NCBI RefSeq assembly: GCF_014863585.1
Contig: NZ_CP062253.1
Span: 1 to 64,000, forward strand
Reading direction: 5' to 3'
Length of the DNA stretch: 64,000 nucleotides
Origin: Pseudomonas gozinkensis
GTDB lineage: Bacteria > Pseudomonadota > Gammaproteobacteria > Pseudomonadales > Pseudomonadaceae
Shown: one piece after another, positions 44,129-52,323 of the stretch
How positions within the stretch are numbered: the first letter of the stretch is position 1
Layout of the letters: the number at the start of each line of letters is the position of its first letter
Position numbers and translations under genes: made by a program
Notes under the pieces: model-generated
What the model was told of the DNA's origin: nothing
The model's input: the letters and a program-made list of their open reading frames with translations, nothing else
Database searches by the model: none

Positions 44129-45079
44129 ATGTATGAAGCCCTCGGTGATCTGTCGCTGGACCTGCTGCGCGCCTTCGACGCGGCGGCCCGTCATCGCAGT
44201 TTCACTGCCGCGGCGGTGGAGCTCGGCACGACGCAACCGGCTATCAGCCAGCAGATCAAACGGCTGGAAGAACAACTCGGTACGCGGCTGTTCGACCGGA
44301 TCTACCGGGGCATCGAACTGACCGAGGTCGGATCGATCCTTTTCGAGCAAGTTACCCTCGGTTTGCAGAATATCGACGCAGGATTGAGCGCGATCAGCAC
44401 TCAGCAGCAACATGAAGTGCTGCAGGTCGCCACCGATTTCGCCTTCGCCGCCTATTGGCTGATGCCGCGCCTGCACCGCTTCCATGAGGCTTATCCACAG
44501 GTGGACGTCAGCCTGGTCACCAGCGAGCGCAATCACAACATGCTGCGCCCGGATATCGACGTTGCCGTGCTGTTCGGCGACGGTCGCTTCAAACAGGGCG
44601 AAAGTCACTGGTTGTTCAGCGAAGAAGTGTTTCCGGTGTGCAGCCCGCAACTGCTCAAGGATCGTCCCCTGCCCTTGCCAGCCCAGGCATTGATGGAGTT
44701 TCCGCTGCTGCACCTGCGCGGGGAAAACAGCAGCAACTGGTTCGACTGGAGCGGTCTGTTTCGCGCGCTGAACATCAGTACGCCGCCGGCCCCGGGCCAG
44801 TTGCGCTTCGACAACTACACCTTGCTGATTCAAGCGGCGATTGGCGGCCAGGGCGTGGCCATCGGCTGGCGTCACCTTGTGGATAACTTGCTCACCCAAG
44901 GTCTGTTGTGCCGGCCGATCGCCGAAACCACCCTGTCGCGTCTCGGTTATTACGTGGTGCTGCCGCAGCGCAAACGCCGGGGCGCGTTGATTCAGACGTT
45001 CGTGGATTGGCTGATGGCCGAACAGGCGAGCAGCGCCGAATCCCTGGCCGGGCTGCCGTTGCCTTCGATTGCTGTGTAA
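44129..45079 (+). CDS. LysR-family regulator of choline sulfate use
   Basis: The 316-residue product has an N-terminal winged HTH (about 10-65, LRAFDAAARHRSFTAAAVEL, TTQPAISQQIKRLEEQLG) and a LysR effector-binding domain. Divergent transcription from betC and the conserved position in pseudomonads (PA0032 beside betC PA0031) identify it as the likely activator of betC-choX, with choline or choline sulfate as inducer (inference). Two DnaA 9-mers lie inside it (44492-44500, 44878-44886). Confidence 0.9.
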   Translation: MYEALGDLSLDLLRAFDAAARHRSFTAAAVELGTTQPAISQQIKRLEEQLGTRLFDRIYRGIELTEVGSILFEQVTLGLQNIDAGLSAISTQQQHEVLQVATDFAFAAYWLMPRLHRFHEAYPQVDVSLVTSERNHNMLRPDIDVAVLFGDGRFKQGESHWLFSEEVFPVCSPQLLKDRPLPLPAQALMEFPLLHLRGENSSNWFDWSGLFRALNISTPPAPGQLRFDNYTLLIQAAIGGQGVAIGWRHLVDNLLTQGLLCRPIAETTLSRLGYYVVLPQRKRRGALIQTFVDWLMAEQASSAESLAGLPLPSIAV

Positions 45080-45083
45080 CGGA

Positions 45084-45743
45084 TCAGGAGGCAGCAACAA
45101 AATCCACATGCTGGCGCAGATGCAAATTCAGCCGCAGCTCATCGGCAATCCCCACCGCCACCCGGTTCAAACGTTCCAAAGGTTCAGCCAGACCCGGTTC
45201 AAGCGTGCGGCCCACCTGACTGAAATGCTCGATTGTCAGCCCGGCGACGCTGCGCGGTGCATTCACCAACGTCCAGTGCAGCGGGCTGCTTTGCAGGGCT
45301 TCGCGCACTTCTTCGGCGGCGTGGCGTTGCAGCGGGTCGGCGTTTTCCGGATCGTCCAGTGCTTCGAATTCGCCGATGACAAACAGCCGTGAGACGTTCG
45401 CCGCCTGCAGCCCGTCGATCAGCGCGTCCACCGCCAACACCTGTTCCACCGGGCCCAGCACCACGGATTTCTCGACATGATCGCTGCTCAGCGGCAAGCC
45501 CGGCGCATTGAGCAGGCAGATCACCGCCGAGCTGCCGGCCACGCTCTGATTGACCCGTTCGGCATCGAGCAGATCACCGCTTTTGGTGCGCAGCCCCGGC
45601 CGTGGCGCGAGCGCCGTCAGATCGTCGAGGATGGCGATGACTTCGTGCTGACGCCGCAGCAGTTCAGCCATCAACGCACTGCCCAGGCTACTCATGGCAC
45701 CATAGAGCACCACTTTCACCGCCGGGGTTTCGGCATTTTTCAT
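45084..45743 (-). CDS. NAD(P)-binding Rossmann-fold protein (NmrA/SDR-like)
   Basis: The 219-residue product has an N-terminal Rossmann strand-loop (VKVVLYGAMSSLGSALMAEL, then RRQHEVIAILDD) and a flavin reductase/NmrA-like core (SRLFVIGEFEALDDPENADP). ATG 45743 (MKNAETPAVKVVLYG) starts right before the nucleotide-binding strand. It converges on the LysR gene, 4 bp apart, and is divergent from the next small gene. Substrate unknown. Confidence 0.82.
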   Translation of the reverse strand: MKNAETPAVKVVLYGAMSSLGSALMAELLRRQHEVIAILDDLTALAPRPGLRTKSGDLLDAERVNQSVAGSSAVICLLNAPGLPLSSDHVEKSVVLGPVEQVLAVDALIDGLQAANVSRLFVIGEFEALDDPENADPLQRHAAEEVREALQSSPLHWTLVNAPRSVAGLTIEHFSQVGRTLEPGLAEPLERLNRVAVGIADELRLNLHLRQHVDFVAAS

Positions 45744-45827
45744 GGCTGATTTCCCTTTTGTTTTCCCTTGTATGGCGTGTGACATACGGTCAACGCCGAG
45801 GGTTCGAACCGATTCAGAGGGTTTGCG

Positions 45828-46154
45828 ATGCAGACGATCAAGGGTTATCACGCCCACGTTTATTACGACGCCAGCAGCATTGAACAGGCGCGGGCGCTAT
45901 GTGAGCAGGCGGCAGCGCTGTTTCCCTTGAAGATGGGCCGCGTGCATGAACGCCCTGTCGGCCCGCACCCGGACTGGAGCTGCCAGCTGGCCTTCGGCCC
46001 GGAGCTGATCGGCGACGTGCTGCCGTGGCTAGCGCTCAATCGCAAGGGATTGGTGGTGTTCCTGCACCCGGACACCGGCGATGACTTGCTCGACCACACC
46101 GAGCACGCGATCTGGATGGGCGCGATGCGGCCGCTGGATCTGTCTATTTTTTAA
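45828..46154 (+). CDS. DOPA 4,5-dioxygenase family protein
   Basis: The 108-residue product matches the small DOPA-dioxygenase-like family: GYHAHVYYD near the N-terminus, GRVHERPVGPHPDWSCQLAF, and FLHPDTGDDLLDHTEHAIWM. The several His residues are candidate metal ligands. Bacterial members' substrates are mostly unknown. It ends next to the convergent GFA-family gene (adjacent bases 46154/46155). Confidence 0.9.
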   Translation: MQTIKGYHAHVYYDASSIEQARALCEQAAALFPLKMGRVHERPVGPHPDWSCQLAFGPELIGDVLPWLALNRKGLVVFLHPDTGDDLLDHTEHAIWMGAMRPLDLSIF

Positions 46155-46556
46155 TCAGATGGTTTCTTCCGGCTCGCCAGGCAAATGCTCGTCCAGGTGC
46201 AGCCATGGCAACTGGCTGTCGGTCCAGATGTGCCGCTCGGCGGCGGCTTGTTCCGGGCGGTCCAGCGTGGCAATCGTCAGATCGATGCTCTCCGGGCTGA
46301 GCAACGTCACCAGCGCCAGTTGTGCGCCGCAGTTCGGACAGAAGAACCGAGCGCAACTGGTCGAGGAGTCGTAGCGCGAAGGCGTCCCGGTCAGCCACTG
46401 GAAGTTCGCCGCGGGCAGCGTGATCCAGGTAGTGACAATGCCGCCGCTGACCTTTCGACAGATCGAACAATGACAGTGGGCAATGTCGTGCAACGCTCCG
46501 CTGAACTGATAGCGGATATGTCCGCAATGGCAGCCACCGCCGTGCAACTCAGTCAT
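46155..46556 (-). CDS. GFA-family (CENP-V/Gfa-like) zinc protein
   Basis: The 133-residue product has the Gfa zinc ligands: GGGCHCGHIRY, AHCHCSICRKVSGG and FCPNCGAQL. Relatives include glutathione-dependent formaldehyde-activating enzyme, but many members have no proven activity. It converges exactly with the DOPA-dioxygenase-like gene. No regulatory site is visible upstream. Confidence 0.9.
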   Translation of the reverse strand: MTELHGGGCHCGHIRYQFSGALHDIAHCHCSICRKVSGGIVTTWITLPAANFQWLTGTPSRYDSSTSCARFFCPNCGAQLALVTLLSPESIDLTIATLDRPEQAAAERHIWTDSQLPWLHLDEHLPGEPEETI

Positions 46557-46880
46557 CGTCCTGCCCTCCGCTTCCCGTGTTCATTGACTCTAGCCCGCAT
46601 CCGACGGCCGGTTGGCCGTTCGCCCAAAGCTTTCTTGCGCGAAAGGTAGCTGAAAGGTTCCCCGATTAGGATCGCCCCCACTGCCGGCAACAGACCGGTT
46701 GGCCAACGCGTGTGATTGCTCGCACGTCAGGCCCAATTAACAACAACAATGGTGATTCTGATGTCCTCTGCAACCCGCCTCTTCGCTGCAACTCCGCCCG
46801 TACGTCTCGTGCTTCCTGTTCTGCGCTGATCCCGCCCGATCCGCTCACTTAACTAGCCGCGCTACGCCTGGAGTATTCCC
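46557..46880 (+). promoter_or_regulatory. Upstream region of the CitMHS transporter with a Crc/Hfq-type CA motif
   Basis: This 324-bp gap holds AACAACAACAA at 46739-46749, which fits the AANAANAA target motif of Hfq/Crc catabolite repression in Pseudomonas. An ATG overlapping its end (46749) opens a 26-codon reading frame to 46829 that could be a leader peptide, but there is no ribosome site. I see nothing else definite. Both are inferences from motif alone. Confidence 0.4.
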
Positions 46881-48188
46881 ATGCTGACTTTCCTTGGCTT
46901 CGCCATGGTCATCACGTTCATGTTCCTGATCATGACCAAGCGCCTGTCCGCGCTGATCGCTCTGATCATCATCCCGATCCTGTTCGCCCTGTTCGGTGGC
47001 TTCGCCCCGAAGATCGGCCCGATGATGCTCGAAGGTATTACCAAGCTTGCGCCGACCGGCGTGATGCTGATGTTCGCGATTCTGTATTTCGCCCTGATGA
47101 TCGACTCCGGCCTGTTCGACCCGGCCGTGCGCAAGATCCTCAAACTGGTCAAGGGCGACCCGCTGAAGGTTTCGGTCGGCACCGCCGTACTGGCGCTCGT
47201 CGTTTCCCTTGATGGTGACGGCGCGACCACTTATATGATCTGCGTAGCCGCCATGCTGCCGCTGTACAGCCGCATCGGCATGAGCCCGCGAATCATGGCC
47301 GGTCTGATCATCCTCGCCGGCGGCGTGATGAACATGACCCCGTGGGGTGGTCCGACCGCCCGTGCCGCCAGTGCGCTGCACGTAGACCCGTCGGACATCT
47401 TCGTGCCGATGATCCCGGCGATGGCTGCCGGTGTGGTGGCGATCCTGATCATTGCCTACTTCTACGGCAAACGTGAGCGTGCGCGTCTGGGTGAACTGCA
47501 CCTGATCGGCGACGAAATCGATCACAGCGAAATCAGCGTCTCGCAATTCCCGGATGCCCGCCGTCCGAAACTGATCTGGTTCAACGGCCTGCTGACCCTG
47601 GCCCTGATGTGCACCCTGATCGCCGGCCTGCTGCCGCTGCCGGTACTGTTCATGGTGGCGTTCAGTATTGCCATGATCGTCAACTACCCTTGCCTGCAAA
47701 TGCAGAAGGATCGCGTCGCGGCCCACGCCGGCAGCGTGCTGTCGGTGGTCAGTCTGATCTTCGCGGCGGGCATTTTCACCGGTATCCTGTCGGGCACCGG
47801 CATGGTCGATGCCATGTCGAAAAGCCTGCTGGCAGTGATCCCTGATTTCCTCGGCCCGTACCTGGCGGTGATTACGGCGCTGGTGAGCATGCCGTTCACG
47901 TTCTTCATGTCGAACGACGCGTTCTACTACGGTGTGTTGCCGGTGTTGTCCGAAGCGGCCAGCCATTACGGCATCACCGCAGTGGAAATGGCCCGTGCCT
48001 CGATCGTCGGCCAGCCGGTTCACCTGCTGAGCCCACTGGTGCCGTCGACGTACCTGCTGGTGGCACTGGCGGGGATCGAGTTCGGCGATCACCAGCGTTT
48101 CACCCTGAAGTGGGCAGTGCTGGTCTGCCTCTGCATACTGGTCGCAGCCTTGCTGTTGGGGACTTTCCCGCTGTTCAGCACGTTGTAA
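46881..48188 (+). CDS. CitMHS-family metal-citrate transporter
   Basis: The 435-residue inner membrane protein has about 12 hydrophobic spans and the CitMHS features KRLSALIALIIIPILFALFG, SLDGDGATTYMICVAAMLPL, NMTPWGGPTARAASAL and FFMSNDAFYYGVLPVLSEA. Family members (Bacillus CitM and CitH) take up citrate complexed with Mg2+ or Ca2+ by proton symport. A CA-rich motif upstream suggests catabolite control. A strong hairpin follows its stop. Confidence 0.92.
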   Translation: MLTFLGFAMVITFMFLIMTKRLSALIALIIIPILFALFGGFAPKIGPMMLEGITKLAPTGVMLMFAILYFALMIDSGLFDPAVRKILKLVKGDPLKVSVGTAVLALVVSLDGDGATTYMICVAAMLPLYSRIGMSPRIMAGLIILAGGVMNMTPWGGPTARAASALHVDPSDIFVPMIPAMAAGVVAILIIAYFYGKRERARLGELHLIGDEIDHSEISVSQFPDARRPKLIWFNGLLTLALMCTLIAGLLPLPVLFMVAFSIAMIVNYPCLQMQKDRVAAHAGSVLSVVSLIFAAGIFTGILSGTGMVDAMSKSLLAVIPDFLGPYLAVITALVSMPFTFFMSNDAFYYGVLPVLSEAASHYGITAVEMARASIVGQPVHLLSPLVPSTYLLVALAGIEFGDHQRFTLKWAVLVCLCILVAALLLGTFPLFSTL

Positions 48189-48201
48189 CGGCACCAAACT
48201 C

Positions 48202-48236
48202 ACCAGGACGCCAGCTGATTGCTGGCGTCCTGGTTT
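48202..48236 (+). terminator. Strong hairpin after the CitMHS gene
   Basis: The perfect 14-bp stem ACCAGGACGCCAGC/GCTGGCGTCCTGGT with loop TGATT has only a short T run (TTT). It lies 13 bp after the stop codon and 24 bp before the TerC start, so it probably separates or attenuates the two units. Confidence 0.7.
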
Positions 48237-48259
48237 AACACTCGCTCAAAGGAATACAC

Positions 48260-49027
48260 ATGGAATGGCTGACCAACCCTGAGATCTGGGTTGCCTTCTT
48301 CACCCTGACCGCCCTGGAAATCGTTCTGGGCATCGATAACATCATCATGATTTCGATCCTGGTCAGCCGCATGCCCAAACACATGCAGCAGCGCACCCGG
48401 ATCTTCGGTCTTGGCCTGGCCATGATCACGCGGATCCTGTTGCTGCTGTCGATCACCTGGGTCATGCGCCTCACCGCCGACCTGTTTGAAGTGTTCGGCC
48501 AGGGCATTTCCGGTCGCGACCTGATCCTGTTCTTCGGTGGTCTGTTCCTGCTGTGGAAAAGCTCCCAGGAGATGTACCACGCACTGGAAGGTGAAGACGA
48601 AAGCGACGAAACGCCTGGCGGCAAGGGCGGCAATTTCCTCTACACCATCATCCAGATCGCGATCATCGACATCGTGTTCTCGCTGGACTCGGTGATCACG
48701 GCCGTCGGCATGGTTTCCCACGTGCCTGTGATGGTCGCGGCGATCATTGTGGCGGTGCTGGTGATGATGCTGGCTTCGGGCAAGATCAGCGAATTCATCG
48801 ACAAGCACCCGTCGCTGAAAATGCTCGCGCTGTCGTTCCTGCTGGTGGTCGGCACCGTGCTGATTGCCGAGTCGTTCGACGTGCACGTACCGAAAGGCTA
48901 CGTCTACTTCGCCATGGCATTCTCGCTGGCGGTCGAAGCGATCAACATCAAGATGCGCACCGCCATCGCGAAAAAACGCAAACAGCAGGATCCGGTGAAA
49001 CTGCGCAAGGATATTCCGGGTCAGTAA
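48260..49027 (+). CDS. TerC-family integral membrane protein
   Basis: The 255-residue product has seven or eight spans and the TerC signatures LTALEIVLGIDNIIMISILV and IDIVFSLDSVITAVGMV, with paired acidic residues likely to bind metal. TerC/Alx proteins are linked to Mn2+ export or metal insertion at the membrane. The C-terminus is Lys-rich and cytoplasmic. It ends in a strong terminator. Confidence 0.93.
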   Translation: MEWLTNPEIWVAFFTLTALEIVLGIDNIIMISILVSRMPKHMQQRTRIFGLGLAMITRILLLLSITWVMRLTADLFEVFGQGISGRDLILFFGGLFLLWKSSQEMYHALEGEDESDETPGGKGGNFLYTIIQIAIIDIVFSLDSVITAVGMVSHVPVMVAAIIVAVLVMMLASGKISEFIDKHPSLKMLALSFLLVVGTVLIAESFDVHVPKGYVYFAMAFSLAVEAINIKMRTAIAKKRKQQDPVKLRKDIPGQ

Positions 49028-49047
49028 CCCGAACGCAGTGAACAGAC

Positions 49048-49072
49048 AAAGGGGCCTTCGGGCCCCTTTTTC
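49048..49072 (+). terminator. Rho-independent terminator after the TerC gene
   Basis: The stem AAAGGGGCC/GGCCCCTTT with a TTCG tetraloop is followed by Ts, 20 bp after the stop codon. It is a textbook intrinsic terminator. Confidence 0.92.
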
Positions 49073-49169
49073 CTGCCCGGCCGAAACGCGCGGGAGCCGT
49101 TGAAGGTTGACGCACCGGGCTGCGCTGGTTAGCGTCCCCCCCTCGCTTCGACAATGACAAGGAATGCAC

Positions 49170-49667
49170 ATGTCCGGAAAGCCAGCTGCACGCGTCACGG
49201 ATCTGACCACCTGCCCGCTCCCCGGCCATGGCACCAACCCGATTGCCAGTGGCTCGCCCGACGTCTTGTTCAACGGCCTCGCCGCCGCTCGCCTGGGCGA
49301 CACATGCGCCTGTGGGCAGGCCCTCAGCGGCGCCTTCTCCGCGACCGTGTTGATCAACGGCAAGAACGCCATGACCCTCGACAGCACTGCCAGCCATGGC
49401 GGCGTGGTGGTCGGCGGTTCAGGGGACATCATCATCGGCAGCAGCCATACACCCGCGCCGTTCATCCCGCCGTTGCCGATCATTGGCAAGCCACTGGTCG
49501 AGTTCAAAGCGGTCAGCGCCGGCAATGGTGAACCCATCGCCGAACAAGGCTACGAAATCGAAACCGCCGAAGGCCGCATCGTCAAAGGCCAGACCAACGC
49601 ACAAGGCATGACCCAGAGCGTCGCGACCCTCCAGCCAGATCTGGCGGTCGTGCGCTGGACAGTGTGA
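49170..49667 (+). CDS. Type VI secretion PAAR protein with C-terminal extension
   Basis: PAAR proteins cap the VgrG spike of the type VI machine and carry effectors. The 165-residue product has a PAAR domain (about 1-105: MSGKPAARVTDLTTCPLPGH, DVLFNGLAAARLGDTCACG, ATVLINGKNAMTLDSTASHG, GDIIIGSSHTPAP) and a 55-residue extension (GEPIAEQGYEIETAEGRIVK then GQTNAQG) resembling the transthyretin-like adaptor fold of effector-linked PAARs. ATG 49170 was chosen over 49164 because AAGGA needs spacing. The effector gene starts 17 bp downstream. No VgrG, Hcp or sheath gene is nearby. Confidence 0.9.
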   Translation: MSGKPAARVTDLTTCPLPGHGTNPIASGSPDVLFNGLAAARLGDTCACGQALSGAFSATVLINGKNAMTLDSTASHGGVVVGGSGDIIIGSSHTPAPFIPPLPIIGKPLVEFKAVSAGNGEPIAEQGYEIETAEGRIVKGQTNAQGMTQSVATLQPDLAVVRWTV

Positions 49668-49684
49668 GCCTCAAGGAAGAACCC

Positions 49685-50842
49685 ATGACCGGACAATGCA
49701 TCGCCCCCGACGACCTGGACATGAAAAAGCTCTGGGACAGTACCTGCGAGCTGCCTGCCTGCAAACGCGAAACCACCACGACCGGCCCTAATCCGAAAAC
49801 CCGCGTCGAAGTCCCGCTGCTGACCTGCAACTGCCTGTGGCGCCGCTTCCAGAAGGAGGCCGAAGAATGGGTCGCCCCGGGCGGCGTTCTGATTGCCGAT
49901 CCACAGGCACGCAACCGCAAGATCAACGCGGCGTACGCGCAGTTGTGGCTGGCGGACAACCGGTTTCAGTGGGCGGGGCTGGCGGCGTTTGCTTCGAAGC
50001 AGGTGGGGTGTGGGTTGATCCATGCGACCAAACTTCAAACCGCGATAGCTGCGCAGAAAGCCGCACAGGAGAAACTTCGTACCGCCAAATCGGAAACGAT
50101 TTTTGAAGGTTTCGGTTTCAAGCTCAGCAAGACCAATCCTGAGGCGGAGCGCGAACTGGAGAAAGCCCGGGCTGCCAACCCGTTGCCCACTGAAGACATC
50201 ACCTTCGGCGACAACCCGCGCTCAGTGGTTCAGCAGCAGTTGGACTACGTGTATGAGATGTTGGCACTGGGTAATACATCGTTGTTTCTGGACGTTTATC
50301 CGCTGCACCGGTTTTTTATGGTGCGGGGGTACAAGGAAATGCAGGCGTGCCTTCCACAGCGCAATAAACTCAAAAACGAGGTTCTATGGCCCATCGCCGA
50401 CAAAGTGGAGTTCGGTGCGTTGCATTCGGAAGTAAGCGATACATTCAAAGCTATCGATGAAGGTCGGATCGCCAAGAGTGTCGAGTTCATGGCGCAGCAT
50501 GAGCAGATAAATATCTTGCAGCCTGCTATGTATGACAATTCGCACTTCGCTCTTTTGATGCGCGGCACGCATGCTGGTGACGTTGTCTCAGTGGTGACCG
50601 GGCTAATGCCTGGAGCGGCAGAAGAAATTCAGTTGACCTTGGCCAGTCAATGCAAAGCGCCAGACGGACGAAAAGTCGCATTTGGTAGCAATCCATTGGC
50701 TAATTTGGCGGATAAGGATCAGCGCATGGAGTTTGTGCTACGCGCGGCTACCCAATTCGATACGTTGCTCAAAGACCCTGCTTCACGAGCAAAGCTTAAG
50801 CAGTCCATTACGGAAATCTCCCAAGGCGGAGGAGTCCAGTGA
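49685..50842 (+). CDS. Putative type VI secretion effector (DUF2515-like)
   Basis: The 385-residue product lies between a PAAR gene and two immunity candidates, the normal effector position. It has no signal peptide or membrane span. The segment NRKINAAYAQLWLADNRFQW then AGLAAFASKQVG recalls the NR-aY-hWa-lA-S pattern of DUF2515 proteins; the rest (FLDVYPLHRFFMVRGYKEM, SHFALLMRGTHAGDV) is not recognised and no catalytic motif can be named. ATG 49685 follows AAGGAAGA; a GTG overlapping the PAAR stop is a weaker choice. Its stop overlaps the first immunity start. The toxic activity is unknown. Confidence 0.65.
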   Translation: MTGQCIAPDDLDMKKLWDSTCELPACKRETTTTGPNPKTRVEVPLLTCNCLWRRFQKEAEEWVAPGGVLIADPQARNRKINAAYAQLWLADNRFQWAGLAAFASKQVGCGLIHATKLQTAIAAQKAAQEKLRTAKSETIFEGFGFKLSKTNPEAERELEKARAANPLPTEDITFGDNPRSVVQQQLDYVYEMLALGNTSLFLDVYPLHRFFMVRGYKEMQACLPQRNKLKNEVLWPIADKVEFGALHSEVSDTFKAIDEGRIAKSVEFMAQHEQINILQPAMYDNSHFALLMRGTHAGDVVSVVTGLMPGAAEEIQLTLASQCKAPDGRKVAFGSNPLANLADKDQRMEFVLRAATQFDTLLKDPASRAKLKQSITEISQGGGVQ

Positions 50843-51474
50843 TGCGATTCACCAGAAAGTACATGTTGATAACGCTCGGGGTTATGTTGGTTGGAGCGGG
50901 ATTCGCGTATTTCAACAGTGGCACGGATACCTTGCGTGTCCATATCGGAAAAACGTACGAGGAGACAGTTGCCGATTCGACATTTCGAGTCGAAGCCAAC
51001 ACGGCGATTTATCCCGGAAACCCTCCGCACCCTAGTTCTACCTGGATATCCAAGCCAGTCATCATTCAGTTTGATGACCCGGAGCACGGCTTTACATTGC
51101 CTGCTACCCAGTTCGGCTCAGTCGGATTTGACGGGGGTAAGGTCTCGAATATGACCACCTCGCCAATGCTTGAAACGTTGCCGTTCGACCAACTCATCGT
51201 GGTACTCGATCAATTACAAAGCCAACTAAAAAACGCTGGCTGGGTGCAGTGGAACAGCGAGACAAATCCTTGGGTGAGCACTGCTACTGAAGACAATCGA
51301 CAGGCGCTTCAGGCCGAGTTGTTTGATCACGTTATGGTGACCGTGCTCTTGATACCTCATAAATACAGTCTTGCGCTCAATGTCAAATGCTACGCACGCT
51401 GTGACGAGCGCGATCCGAAAACCGCAAAGTATCTGATTGATGTCAGCGTTGGGTCGGATTATTACAGCGAATGA
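50842..51474 (+). CDS. Candidate immunity protein 1 (membrane-anchored)
   Basis: The 210-residue product has an N-terminal membrane anchor (about 8-27, MLITLGVMLVGAGFAYFNSG) and a periplasmic-type domain. It is clearly paralogous to the next gene: both share LRVHIGKTYE, NTAIYPG, PHPSSTW, a FDDP-GF-LP block and CYARCD-DP-TAKYLIDVSVG. ATG 50842 overlaps the effector stop (TGATG) and has GGAGGAG 7 bp upstream. A periplasmic immunity protein implies an effector acting in the envelope (inference). I do not recognise the domain. Confidence 0.6.
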   Translation: MRFTRKYMLITLGVMLVGAGFAYFNSGTDTLRVHIGKTYEETVADSTFRVEANTAIYPGNPPHPSSTWISKPVIIQFDDPEHGFTLPATQFGSVGFDGGKVSNMTTSPMLETLPFDQLIVVLDQLQSQLKNAGWVQWNSETNPWVSTATEDNRQALQAELFDHVMVTVLLIPHKYSLALNVKCYARCDERDPKTAKYLIDVSVGSDYYSE

Positions 51475-52112
51475 AGAGTCGCTATACGGCTCGCCGGAGA
51501 TTTTGGAAAAGAGCGCTTTTTTTCGCCGCATTTCTCTGCATTACTTCATTCCATCCTCCGATGGACGTTTTGCGCGTCCACATAGGCAAGACTTACGAGC
51601 GCGTGGAAAGGGACTCCACTTTCGACGTTGAAGGCAACACTGCTATTTATCCCGGTGAACGTCCTCATCCGAGTTCTACCTGGGTAAGCAGCCCTGCCAT
51701 CATTGATTTTGACGATCCGGTTTATGGGTTCAAATTGCCTCCGACGATATTTGGAGCGGTAACCTACAGAGACTGGAAGGTCAGGACGCTGACTACGTCA
51801 CCCATGTCTGCAACGATGCCGTTTGGAGATGCGGTGGTCAGGTTGGGTGAAATACAGAACACGCTCAAAACTCAAGGATGGAAGCTTGAGTCTTTTGAAA
51901 ACAATGATTGGTTCAACGTCGATTCGGTGGCCGAGCGTGAGCAGCTACGGGGCAAGCTTTTCGATCAGGCTGTTGGCATCGATCTGTATGTGCCGAAAAA
52001 ATACAGTCTGCTGCTTTTAATCAAATGTTACGCACGTTGTGACAAGCATGATCCCGACACAGCGAAATATTTGATCGACGTCAGCGTGGGAATAGACCAC
52101 CACCGTGATTGA
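51471..52112 (+). CDS. Candidate immunity protein 2 (paralogue of the preceding gene)
   Basis: The 213-residue product has a basic N-terminus with a short hydrophobic segment (FWKRALFFAAFLCITSF) and the same periplasmic domain as its neighbour (DVLRVHIGKTYERVERDSTF, NTAIYPGERPHPSSTWVS, KCYARCDKHDPDTAKYLIDV). The start overlaps the upstream stop by ATGA; there is no good ribosome site, so translation is probably coupled. The two copies differ at many positions, suggesting diversification after duplication. Confidence 0.6.
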   Translation: MKSRYTARRRFWKRALFFAAFLCITSFHPPMDVLRVHIGKTYERVERDSTFDVEGNTAIYPGERPHPSSTWVSSPAIIDFDDPVYGFKLPPTIFGAVTYRDWKVRTLTTSPMSATMPFGDAVVRLGEIQNTLKTQGWKLESFENNDWFNVDSVAEREQLRGKLFDQAVGIDLYVPKKYSLLLLIKCYARCDKHDPDTAKYLIDVSVGIDHHRD

Positions 52113-52323
52113 CCCAGCGAAGCGCCGCTACCACACGGTTTTGTGTAGAAATCAAAGGCCCACGTAAATCCCTTTTCATGACACTTTTGTTTCAATCCCC
52201 GCTTTAGCTGTGCAATGCTGGCGCCCAGACCGTTAGCCAACTACAGCTTAAGTATCAGAACGTAGAAATTGCGCGGTACCGTCAACTTGCCCCTCTGGGG
52301 CGCTGCTATTACAGGGGGTCTGC

